A stretch of 49,368 bases of DNA from Pseudomonas pudica (GCF_015680405.1 NZ_JADLJS010000041.1:1-49368), one strand, 5' to 3'; shown: positions 22,750-31,405, counted from the stretch's first letter. Numbers and translations are program-made. The notes: generated from the letters alone by a model not told the origin.

Positions 22750-24042
22750 TCACTGCGCCTGAACTTCCTTCAGATACGCCGCCGGCTCTGCCCCCAGATT
22801 GTTCAGCAAGCGCTGGCTGTACCAGTCAATGAAGTTGACCACGCCAAACTCGTAGGTTTTCGAGTAAGGCCCAGGCTGGTACGCAGTGGAGTTGATCCCG
22901 CGCTGGTTTTCTTCGGCCAGGCGACGGTCCTGATCGTTGGTCGCGTCCCAGACCTTGCGCATCTGCTCAGGGTCATAGTCCACGCCTTCCACGGCATCCT
23001 TGTGGACCAGCCACTTGGTGGTGACCATGGTTTCCTGGGCGCTGATCGGCCACACGGTGAACACGATCATGTGGTCGCCCATGCAGTGGTTCCAGGAGTG
23101 TGGCAGGTGCAGGATGCGCATAGAGCCCAGGTCGGGGTTCTTGATGCGGCCCATCAGCTTCTTGCATGCTTGCTTGCCATCCATGGTCATCGACACGGTC
23201 CCCTTGAGCAGCGGCATGCGCACGATACGGTTACGCAGGCCATGGCTCTTGTGCAGGTACGGGATCTTCTCGGCTTCCCAGGCAGCGGCGGAGGCGGCTA
23301 CGTGGTCCTTGAAGGCCTGGTCGGCGCGTGGGTCGTTGGTGTCATCCCACTCCAGCAGGGTTTTCAGCAGCTCAGGGTGCGACCCGTTGCAGTGGTAGCA
23401 CTCGCGGTTGTTTTCCAGCACCAGCTTCCAGTTGGCCTTTTCCATCAAGGTGGTTTGTACCGCCACCTTGGTGTTTTCCATGTCGTACGGTTCCATGTAG
23501 TGGTCCAGGGTGGCCAGGAACTCGTCGATGGCGGGCGGGTTTTCCGCCAGGCTGATAAAGATGTAGCCGCCTGCAACTTTCACATTCACAGGCTTGAGGC
23601 CGTACTGGTTCATGTCGAAGTCGGCGCCCATTTCGGTGCCGGCGAACAGCAAGCGGCCATCCAGCTCGTAGGTCCACTGGTGGTAGGGGCAGACCAGCTT
23701 GGCCACCTTGCCTTTTTCGCTGGTGCACAGACGCGAGCCGCGGTGGCGGCACACGTTATGGAAGGCATGCACTTTGCCCTCGGCGCCACGGATCACGATG
23801 ATCGGGTTCTTGCCGATCTGCAGGGTCAGGAAATTGCCCTTTGTCGGAATCTCGCTTACCAGCCCCGCAATCAGCCACTCCTTGTGGAAGATCTCCTGCA
23901 TGTCGATCTGGAACAGACGCTCGTCGGTGTAGAAAGGCTGGGGTAGCGAGTAGGTGCGCTCGCGGGTCTGCAGCATCTCGGCGGTGGCCTTGCGTGCAGG
24001 TTCCAGTGGATCGCCCAGGCTCAGGGTTGCGGTGACGTCCAT
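22750..24042 (-). CDS. gbcA: Glycine betaine monooxygenase, Rieske oxygenase subunit GbcA
   Basis: A 430-residue oxygenase that, with reductase GbcB, removes a methyl group from glycine betaine as formaldehyde, giving dimethylglycine. The Rieske 2Fe-2S motif is C-R-H-R-G...C-P-Y-H-Q-W (about residues 97-120). The mononuclear iron ligands are expected in NNRECYHCNGSHPELL (about 207-222) with a later acidic residue. The start at 24042 is chosen because CCCCGAGGAATACACG precedes it and the longer frame adds only 11 unrelated residues. It is divergent from gbcB over 295 bases, as in other Pseudomonas, and both are GbdR targets in that genus. Confidence 0.94.
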   Translation of the reverse strand: MDVTATLSLGDPLEPARKATAEMLQTRERTYSLPQPFYTDERLFQIDMQEIFHKEWLIAGLVSEIPTKGNFLTLQIGKNPIIVIRGAEGKVHAFHNVCRHRGSRLCTSEKGKVAKLVCPYHQWTYELDGRLLFAGTEMGADFDMNQYGLKPVNVKVAGGYIFISLAENPPAIDEFLATLDHYMEPYDMENTKVAVQTTLMEKANWKLVLENNRECYHCNGSHPELLKTLLEWDDTNDPRADQAFKDHVAASAAAWEAEKIPYLHKSHGLRNRIVRMPLLKGTVSMTMDGKQACKKLMGRIKNPDLGSMRILHLPHSWNHCMGDHMIVFTVWPISAQETMVTTKWLVHKDAVEGVDYDPEQMRKVWDATNDQDRRLAEENQRGINSTAYQPGPYSKTYEFGVVNFIDWYSQRLLNNLGAEPAAYLKEVQAQ

Positions 24043-24150
24043 CGTGTATTCCTCGGGGCCGTGTGCGGCCGGCAAAAGGTGGCTAATCGTTGTTGTGGTG
24101 CCGCAAGGCTGCTCATCAAGAAACAGCTGGTTGTTTTGCCGTGGAGTGTG

Positions 24151-24192
24151 CGTCCGAAGGCGTCATGAACCGTATCCATGGGCGACATGGCC
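24151..24192. promoter_or_regulatory. Candidate GbdR operator between gbcA and gbcB
   Basis: Two similar 15-base stretches, TCCGAAGGCGTCATG (24153) and TCCATGGGCGACATG (24175), share 11 of 15 bases at a 22-base period. The second copy also matches the cbcX/sdaA repeat (CGTATCCA ... TGGGCGA). Position between the two divergent betaine monooxygenase genes fits a shared activator site; binding is inferred. Confidence 0.4.
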
Positions 24193-24337
24193 GATTTGAA
24201 TTACGACGCGCCAGCCCTTGTGGCGCGGGGCTGGTCGCGATAAGCACGCCGATGTCGCTGGCAGGAATGTACGTCGTCTTCAGCTTGCGCATTATCCAAG
24301 CCATAAAAAGGCCGATAGTCGGCTGCTGGAGATGAAC

Positions 24338-25438
24338 ATGTCCGATACCTTCCTTAATCCGGTCACCACCCAGACCTGGGCCAACGGCCGCCACATCGTG
24401 CGCTGTGTCAAGGTCATCCAGGAGACCTGGGACGTGCGCACCTTCTGCTTCATGGCCGACCAGCCGATCATGTTCTTCTTCAAGCCAGGGCAGTTCGTCA
24501 CCCTGGAACTGGAGATCGAAGGCAAGCCGGTGATGCGCTCCTACACCATCTCCAGTTCACCGTCGGTACCCTATAGCTTCTCGATCACCGTCAAGCGCGT
24601 GCCGGGCGGCCTGGTGTCCAACTTCCTCCACGACACCATGCACGAAGGCGCCGAGCTGCCGGTGCACGGCCCGGTGGGGCTGTTCAACGCCATCGACTTC
24701 CCAGCGCAGAAAGTGCTGTACCTCTCGGGCGGTGTCGGGATCACCCCGGTCATGTCGATGGCGCGCTGGTTCTACGACACCAACGGCAATGTCGACATGG
24801 TATTCGTGCACAGCGCCCGTTCGCCGAAGGACATCATCTACCATCGCGAGCTGGAGCAGATGGCTTCGCGCATTCCCAATTTCAGCCTGCACATCATTTG
24901 TGAAAAGCATGGCCTGGGTGAGCCGTGGGCGGGTTATCGCGGTTACCTCAACCAGCGCCTGATGGAGCTGATCGCGCCGGACTACATGGACCGCGTTGTG
25001 TTCTGCTGCGGCCCGACGCCATACATGACTGCGGTCAAGCGCATGCTCGAAGCGGTCGGCTTCGACATGAAGAACTATCACGAGGAATCGTTCGGCGCGA
25101 CGCCACCCGAGGCCAAGGCCGATGCGGTAGAGCATGCAGAGCAGGCTGCCGATGCACCGGAGCTGGATGCAGCCGACCTCAACCTGGTGGAGTTCATCGG
25201 CAGCGAGAAGAGCATCCGGATCGCCCCGGGCGAGACCGTGCACGCGGCGGCTGCCAAGGTTGGCCTGATGATCCCGAAAGCCTGCGGCATGGGCATTTGC
25301 GGTACCTGCAAGGTGCTCAAGCTGGGTGGCGAAGTGGAGATGGAGCACAACGGCGGCATTACCGAAGAGGACGAAGCCGAGGGCTACATCCTGTCGTGCT
25401 GCAGCGTGCCTAAAGGGGATGTACGGATCGATTACTGA
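24338..25438 (+). CDS. gbcB: Glycine betaine monooxygenase, reductase subunit GbcB
   Basis: A 366-residue reductase that carries electrons from NAD(P)H to GbcA. Residues about 15-250 form a ferredoxin-NADP-reductase-type module: flavin motif MRSYTISSSP (about 65-74), nucleotide motif YLSGGVGITPVMSMARW (about 127-143), and FCCGPTPYM near 225. Residues about 285-366 are a plant-type 2Fe-2S ferredoxin with C-x4-C-x2-C and a distant Cys (ACGMGICGTC ... LSCCSVP). The start at 24338 is preferred because GGAG lies six bases upstream; the longer frame adds 40 unrelated residues. A REP pair follows the gene. Confidence 0.93.
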   Translation: MSDTFLNPVTTQTWANGRHIVRCVKVIQETWDVRTFCFMADQPIMFFFKPGQFVTLELEIEGKPVMRSYTISSSPSVPYSFSITVKRVPGGLVSNFLHDTMHEGAELPVHGPVGLFNAIDFPAQKVLYLSGGVGITPVMSMARWFYDTNGNVDMVFVHSARSPKDIIYHRELEQMASRIPNFSLHIICEKHGLGEPWAGYRGYLNQRLMELIAPDYMDRVVFCCGPTPYMTAVKRMLEAVGFDMKNYHEESFGATPPEAKADAVEHAEQAADAPELDAADLNLVEFIGSEKSIRIAPGETVHAAAAKVGLMIPKACGMGICGTCKVLKLGGEVEMEHNGGITEEDEAEGYILSCCSVPKGDVRIDY

Positions 25439-25450
25439 TCCGGGAATGCA

Positions 25451-25570
25451 GGGGGCTGCCTTGCAGCCCATCGCCGGCAAGCGCGGCTCCCACAGGTACT
25501 GCATAACCAGGAGAGTTGTGCGGTCGGTTTGGGAGCTGGCTTGCCGGCGATGGGCCGCAAGGCGGCCCCA
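25451..25570. repeat. Inverted pair of REP elements (GCCGGCAAGC class)
   Basis: Facing copies of CCCATCGCCGGCAAGCGCGG and its near complement between the convergent gbcB and chemoreceptor genes; likely a bidirectional transcript end. Confidence 0.88.
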
Positions 25571-25576
25571 GGTGTT

Positions 25577-27202
25577 TCAAGTGCGGAACCGCGCCACCAG
25601 CCCATTCAGATCCACGGCCAACCGCGACAACTCCGCACTCGCCGCACTGGTCTGATGCGCCCCGGTAGCACTCTGCACCGACAGGTCATTGATGTTCACC
25701 AGGTTGCGGTCCACTTCACGCGCCACCTGCGCCTGCTCTTCCGCCGCGCTGGCAATCACCAGGTTGCGCTCGTTGATCTGCGCCACCGCCCCGGCGATGG
25801 TGTCCAGTGCCATGCCTGCGCCACGGGCAATGTTCAAGGTGGATTCGGCACGCTCGGTGCTGGTGCGCATCGACTCCACCGCTTCTTCCGTACCGCCTTG
25901 AATACTGCCGATCATCCGCTCGATCTCACTGGTCGACTGCTGGGTACGATGAGCCAGCGCCCGCACCTCATCAGCCACCACGGCAAAGCCACGGCCCGCC
26001 TCACCGGCACGTGCCGCCTCGATCGCGGCGTTCAGCGCCAGCAGGTTGGTCTGGTCGGCCAAGCCACGGATCACGTCCAGCACCTTGCCTATATCGCGCG
26101 ACTGTTCGGCCAGGTGAGTGATCAGCTTGGCAGTGGCCTGCACGTCGCCACTCATGCGCTCGATGGCACCCACGGTCTCCATTACCAGGTCACGTCCATC
26201 ACCGGTGGAGCGGCTGGCTTCACTGGACGCTTCCGAGGTGCTCACGGCATTGCGCGCGACTTCTTCCACAGCACTGGTCATTTCAGTTACCGCAGTGGCA
26301 GCCTGCTCGATCTCGTTGTTCTGCTGCTGCAGGCCACGGGCACTTTCGTCGGTGACGGCATTCAGCTCTTCGGCCGCCGAGGCCAGCTGCGTGGCGGAGC
26401 CGGCGATCTGTTGCAGGGTGTCTCGCAGCTTGTCCTGCATGCGTGCCATGGCACGCAGCAGGCGGGCGGCTTCGTCGGTGCCTTCAGCGTGTATGACGTG
26501 GGTCAGGTCACCGTCGGCGACCTGTTCGGCGCTTTTGAGCGCTTCTTCGATCGGCTTGACGATGCTGCGGGTCAGCAGGAATGCGCAGACGAAAGTCAGC
26601 ACAGTGGCGGCGACCAGCAGACCGATCACCAGGGCGAAGGCAGCGGCGTACTGGTTGGCGGCCTTCTCGTTGGTAGCGCGGGTCTGGTCGGTGTTGATGC
26701 GCACCAAGGTGTCCATGACCTTGTTGATCTGTTCGGAGTTGGCCAGCAGGTCGCGGTTGAGCAGGTCGCGCAGTTCGTCGAGGCGGTCGGCCTGGCTCAG
26801 GCTACGCATGCGTGACTCAAGCTGGCGGTACTGGTTGAGCAACTGGCCGTACTGATCGAACGCAGCCTGTTCGTCGGCGGCTCCGATCATCGGCAGGTAG
26901 GCCTGGCGTGCACGGTCGATCTGGCTGTTGCGCTCGTCCAGCAGGCTCAGGGTTTCGCGCTGAGTTGCCGGTTCGCGGTTGAGCAGCAGGCGGTAGGAGA
27001 GGGTGCGCATGCGCAGGTTCAGGGCAGTGAGCTCGTCGAGGATCTTGATGCTGGGCACGCTGACCTGTTCGATGACGACGCCGGCCTGGCGGATGTTGCC
27101 CATCTGGATGAGGGAGAAGATGCCGAGGCCAAGCATCAGTAGGCCGATGAGTGCGAAGCCGAGCAGCGCGCGCGGGGCGATGTTCATATTGCGTAGAGAC
27201 AT
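25577..27202 (-). CDS. Methyl-accepting chemotaxis protein with four-helix-bundle-type sensor
   Basis: A 541-residue inner-membrane chemoreceptor. It has an N-terminal membrane helix (ALLGFALIGLLMLGLGIFSLI), a periplasmic helical sensor of about 155 residues with 4HB_MCP features (LTALNLRMRTLSYRLLLNREPATQRETLSLLDERN), a second helix (YAAAFALVIGLLVAATVLTFVCAFLL), a HAMP domain and the signalling tip (RGLADQTNLLALNAAIEAARAGEAGRGFAVVADEVRALA). The start at 27202 (MSLRNMNIAPRA) fits similar Pseudomonas receptors; the longer frame adds unrelated sequence. A FliA-type promoter lies upstream at 27268-27294. The ligand is unknown; an amine or amino acid is only a guess from the neighbours. Confidence 0.9.
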   Translation of the reverse strand: MSLRNMNIAPRALLGFALIGLLMLGLGIFSLIQMGNIRQAGVVIEQVSVPSIKILDELTALNLRMRTLSYRLLLNREPATQRETLSLLDERNSQIDRARQAYLPMIGAADEQAAFDQYGQLLNQYRQLESRMRSLSQADRLDELRDLLNRDLLANSEQINKVMDTLVRINTDQTRATNEKAANQYAAAFALVIGLLVAATVLTFVCAFLLTRSIVKPIEEALKSAEQVADGDLTHVIHAEGTDEAARLLRAMARMQDKLRDTLQQIAGSATQLASAAEELNAVTDESARGLQQQNNEIEQAATAVTEMTSAVEEVARNAVSTSEASSEASRSTGDGRDLVMETVGAIERMSGDVQATAKLITHLAEQSRDIGKVLDVIRGLADQTNLLALNAAIEAARAGEAGRGFAVVADEVRALAHRTQQSTSEIERMIGSIQGGTEEAVESMRTSTERAESTLNIARGAGMALDTIAGAVAQINERNLVIASAAEEQAQVAREVDRNLVNINDLSVQSATGAHQTSAASAELSRLAVDLNGLVARFRT

Positions 27203-27267
27203 GGAGAGAACGATCCAGGCAAGGGAAAAAAGGGGGCGCAAAGTGCGACAAAACATGACTTGCCGGG

Positions 27268-27294
27268 CTATCGGTTGTGACTGCTCAGTCTTGA
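27268..27294 (-). promoter_or_regulatory. Candidate FliA (sigma-28) promoter of the chemoreceptor gene
   Basis: On the minus strand, TCAAGACT, an 11-base spacer, then ACCGATAG. This fits the flagellar sigma factor pattern TAAAGTTT-N11-GCCGATAA with correct spacing, 66 bases upstream of the chosen start. Chemoreceptor genes are typical FliA targets. Confidence 0.55.
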
Positions 27295-27479
27295 GTGCTG
27301 ATGGCGAAAATTGTGAGGTTGCTAACCTTTTCCTGACCGGCGGTTGACCCAGGTCGGAACAAGGGGGTGGTTCCTCTGTCAATCTGCGGGTTAGACACCT
27401 TGTGAATCCGATATTTAATGGCGATGGGCCGCACTTTTCTTTATCGTGTGCGCCCCTCGCAACAACCTGAGATAGACCC

Positions 27480-27710
27480 ATGCTGGAAGCTTCCCTGAAC
27501 CAAATCGAGCAACTGGTCAGTGACCTGATGCAGAAGAACGCTCAACTCACCGAGCAGAACACCGCCCTCGGCCAGGAACTGGCCCAGGCCAAGGAAGAGA
27601 ACGAAACCCTGCAGCTGTCGCTGATGGAGCAGGAAGAGAAGAACGGCAGCACCGCCGCACGCCTGCAGGCCCTGCTCGAGCGCGCCAATGCCGGCGTCGT
27701 AGGCGCATGA
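27480..27710 (+). CDS. TIGR02449-type small coiled-coil protein
   Basis: A 76-residue, highly charged coiled-coil protein (LNQIEQLVSDLMQKNAQLTEQNTALGQELAQAKEENETLQLSL) with heptad leucines and no signal peptide. It is of the TIGR02449/ZapB-like kind encoded just upstream of zapA in many gammaproteobacteria. It overlaps zapA by four bases (ATGA), which indicates translational coupling. Role in cell division is inferred from that pairing. Confidence 0.85.
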   Translation: MLEASLNQIEQLVSDLMQKNAQLTEQNTALGQELAQAKEENETLQLSLMEQEEKNGSTAARLQALLERANAGVVGA

Positions 27711-28009
27711 CACTGCGAGCGCAGCCAATCAATGTCGTGTCGATCCTCGGCAACGACTATTCGATCAAGGCGCCTGAAGGCCAGGAAGCGACCCTGGCCC
27801 AGGCGGTGCAGATGCTCAACACCGCCTTGGCCCAGACCAAGCGTCAGTACCCGACCCTGATCGGCGACAAGCTGCTGGTGCTGGCAGCGCTGAATCTGTG
27901 TTCACGGCAGATCGAGCTGCAGGATGAGCACCGCAAGACGCTGGAGCGTACCCAGGCGCAGATCGACGCCACGGTGGACGCAATCGTGCGGACCATAGCC
28001 GAACAATAA
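27707..28009 (+). CDS. zapA: Cell division protein ZapA
   Basis: A 100-residue cytoplasmic ZapA that bundles and stabilises FtsZ filaments at the division site. The N-terminal domain has the family pattern INVVSILGNDYSIKAPEGQEATLAQAVQMLNTAL; the second half is a helical coiled coil (LLVLAALNLCSRQIELQDEHRKTLERTQAQID). It overlaps the upstream small gene by four bases. Normally zapA is followed by 6S RNA and a 5-formyltetrahydrofolate cyclo-ligase gene; here the following 178 bases hold a REP pair and a chemoreceptor promoter region and no 6S RNA that I can see, so this may be a relocated or second copy. Confidence 0.9.
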   Translation: MTLRAQPINVVSILGNDYSIKAPEGQEATLAQAVQMLNTALAQTKRQYPTLIGDKLLVLAALNLCSRQIELQDEHRKTLERTQAQIDATVDAIVRTIAEQ

Positions 28010-28021
28010 GGTCTTGCGTCG

Positions 28022-28100
28022 CCCTCTGTGGGAGCGGGTTCACCCGCGAATGCGTCAGTGCATTCTGCATCGCATTCGCGGGTATGCGCGCCGCCACAGG
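28022..28100. repeat. Inverted pair of REP elements, one arm degenerate
   Basis: TGTGGGAGCGGGTTCACCCG faces CGCGGGTATGCGCGCCGCCA, a decayed partner in which the expected GTGAACCCGCTCCC is altered. Lies at the 3' end of zapA. Confidence 0.8.
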
Positions 28101-28140
28101 ACATCTGACTGCTTCAGATCACTGGATTAACTGGATACGC

Positions 28141-28154
28141 AAGTGTATACACTT
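28141..28154. promoter_or_regulatory. Perfect 14-base palindrome upstream of the CACHE chemoreceptor
   Basis: AAGTGTATACACTT is a perfect palindrome ending 33 bases before the receptor start codon. Palindromes centred on GTATAC are typical operators of GntR-family repressors. The regulator is not in the window. Confidence 0.55.
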
Positions 28155-28187
28155 TCCGCAAAACAATAATTATGCGGGGAGTAGGGC

Positions 28188-30125
28188 ATGCGTATCTGGC
28201 GTAAGAGCATCCAGTGGCAGTTGATCACCAGCATGGGTGCCGCCCTGCTGGCGAGTATTCTGGTGGTGGTCATCATTTTCACGGTGGCGCTAAACCGCCT
28301 CACCGAACGCTACCTGGTCGATACCGCGCTGCCCGCCAGCATCGAGGCCATCCGCAACGACATCGAGCGCATGCTCGGCCAGCCGCTGGTGGCGGCGGCG
28401 GATATTGCTGGCAACACTCTGCTGCGTGACTGGCTTGCCGATGGTGAAGACCCCGCCCAGGCCGCTCCATTCATCGAATACCTGACCGCCGCCAAGCAGC
28501 GCAACCAGGCTTTTACCACCTTGTTCGTCTCGACCGAAACCGGCCACTACTACAACGAGAATGGCCTGGACCGTACCCTCAGCCGCAGCAACCCAAAGGA
28601 CAAATGGTTCTACGGCTACATCGACAGCGGTGCCGAACGCCTGATCAACATCGACATCGACGGTGCCACCGGCGAGCTCGCGCTGTTCATCGACTATCGC
28701 GTTGAAAAGGATGGTCAACTGGTCGGTGTCGCCGGCATGGGCCTGCGCATGACAGAACTGTCGAAGCTGATCCATGACTTCAAATTTGGCGAGCACGGCA
28801 AGGTGTTCCTGGTGCGTAACGATGGCCTGATCCAGGTTCATCCGGACCCTGCCTTCAGCGGCAAACGCCAGCTCACCGAACAGCTCGGTGCGGACGCCGC
28901 CAAGGTGCTGATGACCGGCGGCGAAGGCCTGCGCAGCAGCCGCTTCAGCCGTGACGGCGAAAGCTACCTGGCGCTCGGCCTGCCCCTGCGCGACCTCAAC
29001 TGGACCCTGGTGGCCGAGGTGCCCGAGGAGGAAATCTACGCACCAATGCACCAGGCGGTATGGCTGACCAGCCTGATCGGTGGTGCCGTGGCCCTGGTGT
29101 CGCTGCTGCTGGTAGTGCTGTTGGCGCGTGGCCTGGTGCGGCCGATCCGCCGTGTCACAGCGGCGCTGGTGCAGATTGGCAGTGGCGCGGGTGATCTCAG
29201 CCACCGGCTGGACGATTCACGCCTGGACGAACTGGGCGACCTGGCGCGTGGCTTCAACCGCTTCCTCGGCAGCCAGCGCCGGTTGATCGGCGAGGTATTG
29301 CACACTTCCGAGCGGCTGCACCTGGCGGTCGAGCAGGTGGCACAGGTGGTGGACAACACCGCCGAGCGTTCCGGGCGCCAGCAGGAAATGACCGAAATGG
29401 TCGCTACCGCCGTGCACGAAATGGGTTTGACAGTGCAGGACATTGCCCGCAATGCCGGTGATGCGGCCCAGGCCTCGCAGTCGGCGAGGGACGAAGCCCT
29501 GCAGGCGCGTGAAGTGGTGCAACGCTCGATCCGTGGTATCGAAGGGATGCCGGGTGATATCGGCAAGGCGGCCGATGCTGTCAGCCAGCTGGCCGATGAA
29601 GTAGCCTCGATCGACGAGGTTCTGGCAGTGATTCGTAATATTTCCGAGCAAACCAACCTGCTGGCGCTGAATGCCGCCATCGAGGCGGCCAGGGCAGGGG
29701 AGATGGGGCGAGGGTTTGCCGTTGTGGCTGATGAAGTGCGTACCTTGGCCCGGCGCACGCAGCTTTCCACCGACGAAGTGCAGCAGATGATCCAGCGCTT
29801 GAAGCAGGGCGCGGGTTCGGCGGTGAGTTCGATGCAGGCGGGGCAGCAGGCGACGGGGAGTGGGGTCGAGTCGAGCCAGCGCACCGGGGCGTCACTGGGT
29901 GCGATCACTGACCAGGTGGAACACATCAGCGACATGAACCATCAGGTAGCTACTGCGACTGAAGAGCAGTCGGCGGTGACCGAGGAGATCAATCGTACGG
30001 TGCAGGGGATTTCGGACCTGGCGCGGGAGACCGCAGCGGAGGTGCAGGGTTGTCGCCAGGAGTGCCAGGCGCTGCGTGGCTTGGCTGATGACCTGGCGCG
30101 GCAGATGGGTGGGTTCAGGCTTTAG
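28188..30125 (+). CDS. mcpH: Chemoreceptor with CACHE sensor, McpH-like
   Basis: A 645-residue inner-membrane chemoreceptor. It has an N-terminal helix (LITSMGAALLASILVVVIIFTVAL), a large periplasmic double-CACHE sensor (about residues 36-280; ERYLVDTALPAS, NPKDKWFYGYIDSGAERLINIDID, ALFIDYRVEKDGQLVGVAGMGLRM), a second helix (TSLIGGAVALVSLLLVVLLA), HAMP and the signalling tip (ISEQTNLLALNAAIEAARAGEMGRGFAVVADEVRTLARRTQ). Its position next to ltaE and glyA matches the P. putida receptor McpH, reported to respond to metabolisable purines; that identity is from recalled gene order and needs checking. The start has GGGGAGTAGGGC upstream, and a perfect palindrome lies further upstream. Confidence 0.85.
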   Translation: MRIWRKSIQWQLITSMGAALLASILVVVIIFTVALNRLTERYLVDTALPASIEAIRNDIERMLGQPLVAAADIAGNTLLRDWLADGEDPAQAAPFIEYLTAAKQRNQAFTTLFVSTETGHYYNENGLDRTLSRSNPKDKWFYGYIDSGAERLINIDIDGATGELALFIDYRVEKDGQLVGVAGMGLRMTELSKLIHDFKFGEHGKVFLVRNDGLIQVHPDPAFSGKRQLTEQLGADAAKVLMTGGEGLRSSRFSRDGESYLALGLPLRDLNWTLVAEVPEEEIYAPMHQAVWLTSLIGGAVALVSLLLVVLLARGLVRPIRRVTAALVQIGSGAGDLSHRLDDSRLDELGDLARGFNRFLGSQRRLIGEVLHTSERLHLAVEQVAQVVDNTAERSGRQQEMTEMVATAVHEMGLTVQDIARNAGDAAQASQSARDEALQAREVVQRSIRGIEGMPGDIGKAADAVSQLADEVASIDEVLAVIRNISEQTNLLALNAAIEAARAGEMGRGFAVVADEVRTLARRTQLSTDEVQQMIQRLKQGAGSAVSSMQAGQQATGSGVESSQRTGASLGAITDQVEHISDMNHQVATATEEQSAVTEEINRTVQGISDLARETAAEVQGCRQECQALRGLADDLARQMGGFRL

Positions 30126-30133
30126 ATCAGTGT

Positions 30134-30276
30134 TGGCTTCTTCGCGGGTAAACCCGCTCCCACAGGTTCATCATTGCTCTTGAGGGCAGTGCTTACCTGT
30201 AGCTCCCACAGGTTCACCACAGGCCTTGAAACCTGCGCGATCCCTGTGGGAGCGGGTCTACCCGCGAATGCGGCCT
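30134..30276. repeat. Cluster of three REP-related sequences
   Basis: A full element (TTCGCGGGTAAACCCGCTCC), a fragment (GTAGCTCCCACAGG at about 30200), and a facing element (TGTGGGAGCGGGTCTACCCG) between the convergent chemoreceptor and threonine aldolase genes. The cluster suggests partial decay or insertion within a REP pair. Confidence 0.8.
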
Positions 30277-30277
30277 G

Positions 30278-31318
30278 TCAGGCGCCGATGATGCTGCGGA
30301 TATCCGCCGCCAGCTCGCGCACCCGCTCTTCCTCGGTATCCCACGAGCACATGAACCGCGCCCCGCCACTGCCAATGAAGGTATAGAACCGCCACCCTCT
30401 GCCGCGCAGCGCCTCGATCGCGTGTTCCGGCATTTGCAGGAACACTCCGTTGGCCTCCACCGGGAACATCAGCTCCACCCCCGGCAAGTCACTCACCAGC
30501 GAGGCGAGCAACTGCGCGCAATGGTTGGCATGCGCGCCATGGCGCAACCAGGCGCCATCTTCAAGCAGGCCCACCCAAGGCGCCGACAGGAAGCGCATCT
30601 TCGATGCCAGCTGCCCGGCTTGCTTGCAGCGGTAGTCGAAGTCCTCGGCCAGTTGGCGGTTGAAGAACAGGATCGCCTCGCCCACCGCCATGCCGTTCTT
30701 GGTGCCGCCAAAGCACAGTACATCGACGCCGGCCTTCCACGTCAGCTCTGCCGGGCTGCAGCCGAGGAACGAACAGGCATTGGTGAAGCGTGCGCCGTCC
30801 ATGTGCAGGTTCAGCCCCAGCTCCTTGCAGGTGGCGCTGATTGCCTTGAGCTCGTCGGGGCGATAGACGGTGCCTACTTCGGTGGCTTGGGTAATGGTCA
30901 CTACGCGGGGCTTGGGGTAGTGGATGTCCTGGCGCTTCAGCGCCACTTCGCGAATCGACTGTGGCGTCAGCTTGCCGTTGACGCTGGGCGCGGTAAGCAG
31001 CTTGGAGCCGTTGGAGAAGAACTCCGGCGCACCGCACTCGTCGGTTTCGACGTGGGCGGTCTCGGAGCAGATCACGCTGTGGTAGCTCTGGCATAGCGAG
31101 GCCAGGGCCAGCGAGTTGGCGGCAGTGCCGTTGAAGGCGAAAAACACTTCGCAATCGGTTTCGAAGATGTTGCGGAAGTATTCGGCGGCGCGCTCGGTCC
31201 ATTGGTCGTCGCCGTAGGCGCGATCGTGACCATGGTTGGCCTTCTCCATCGCTGCCCAGGCTTCGGGGCAGATGCCGGAATAGTTGTCGCTGGCGAATTG
31301 TTGGCTCTTGTCTGTCAT
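30278..31318 (-). CDS. ltaE: Low-specificity L-threonine aldolase
   Basis: A 346-residue pyridoxal-phosphate enzyme that splits L-threonine or L-allo-threonine into glycine and acetaldehyde. Fold type I features are present: FFAFNGTAANSLALASL near residue 60, MDGARFTNACSFLG (Asp and Arg that hold the cofactor) near 174, and the Schiff-base lysine in LCFGGTKNGMAVGEA near 207. The start at 31318 has AGGACAG upstream. It lies before glyA, so glycine made from threonine can enter the same glycine-serine-pyruvate route as betaine-derived glycine. Confidence 0.92.
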   Translation of the reverse strand: MTDKSQQFASDNYSGICPEAWAAMEKANHGHDRAYGDDQWTERAAEYFRNIFETDCEVFFAFNGTAANSLALASLCQSYHSVICSETAHVETDECGAPEFFSNGSKLLTAPSVNGKLTPQSIREVALKRQDIHYPKPRVVTITQATEVGTVYRPDELKAISATCKELGLNLHMDGARFTNACSFLGCSPAELTWKAGVDVLCFGGTKNGMAVGEAILFFNRQLAEDFDYRCKQAGQLASKMRFLSAPWVGLLEDGAWLRHGAHANHCAQLLASLVSDLPGVELMFPVEANGVFLQMPEHAIEALRGRGWRFYTFIGSGGARFMCSWDTEEERVRELAADIRSIIGA

Positions 31319-31405
31319 GACACTACTGTCCTGTGAACGACGCAGAACAGCACTCTAAACCATCATTTGGTCGGTTGCCTATACAAGCTCTGTGGTTCCA
31401 ATGGG

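Noticed and set aside
28010..28187. 6S RNA expected after zapA
   Set aside because: The interval is filled by a REP pair and a short promoter region; no 6S-like long hairpin is visible.
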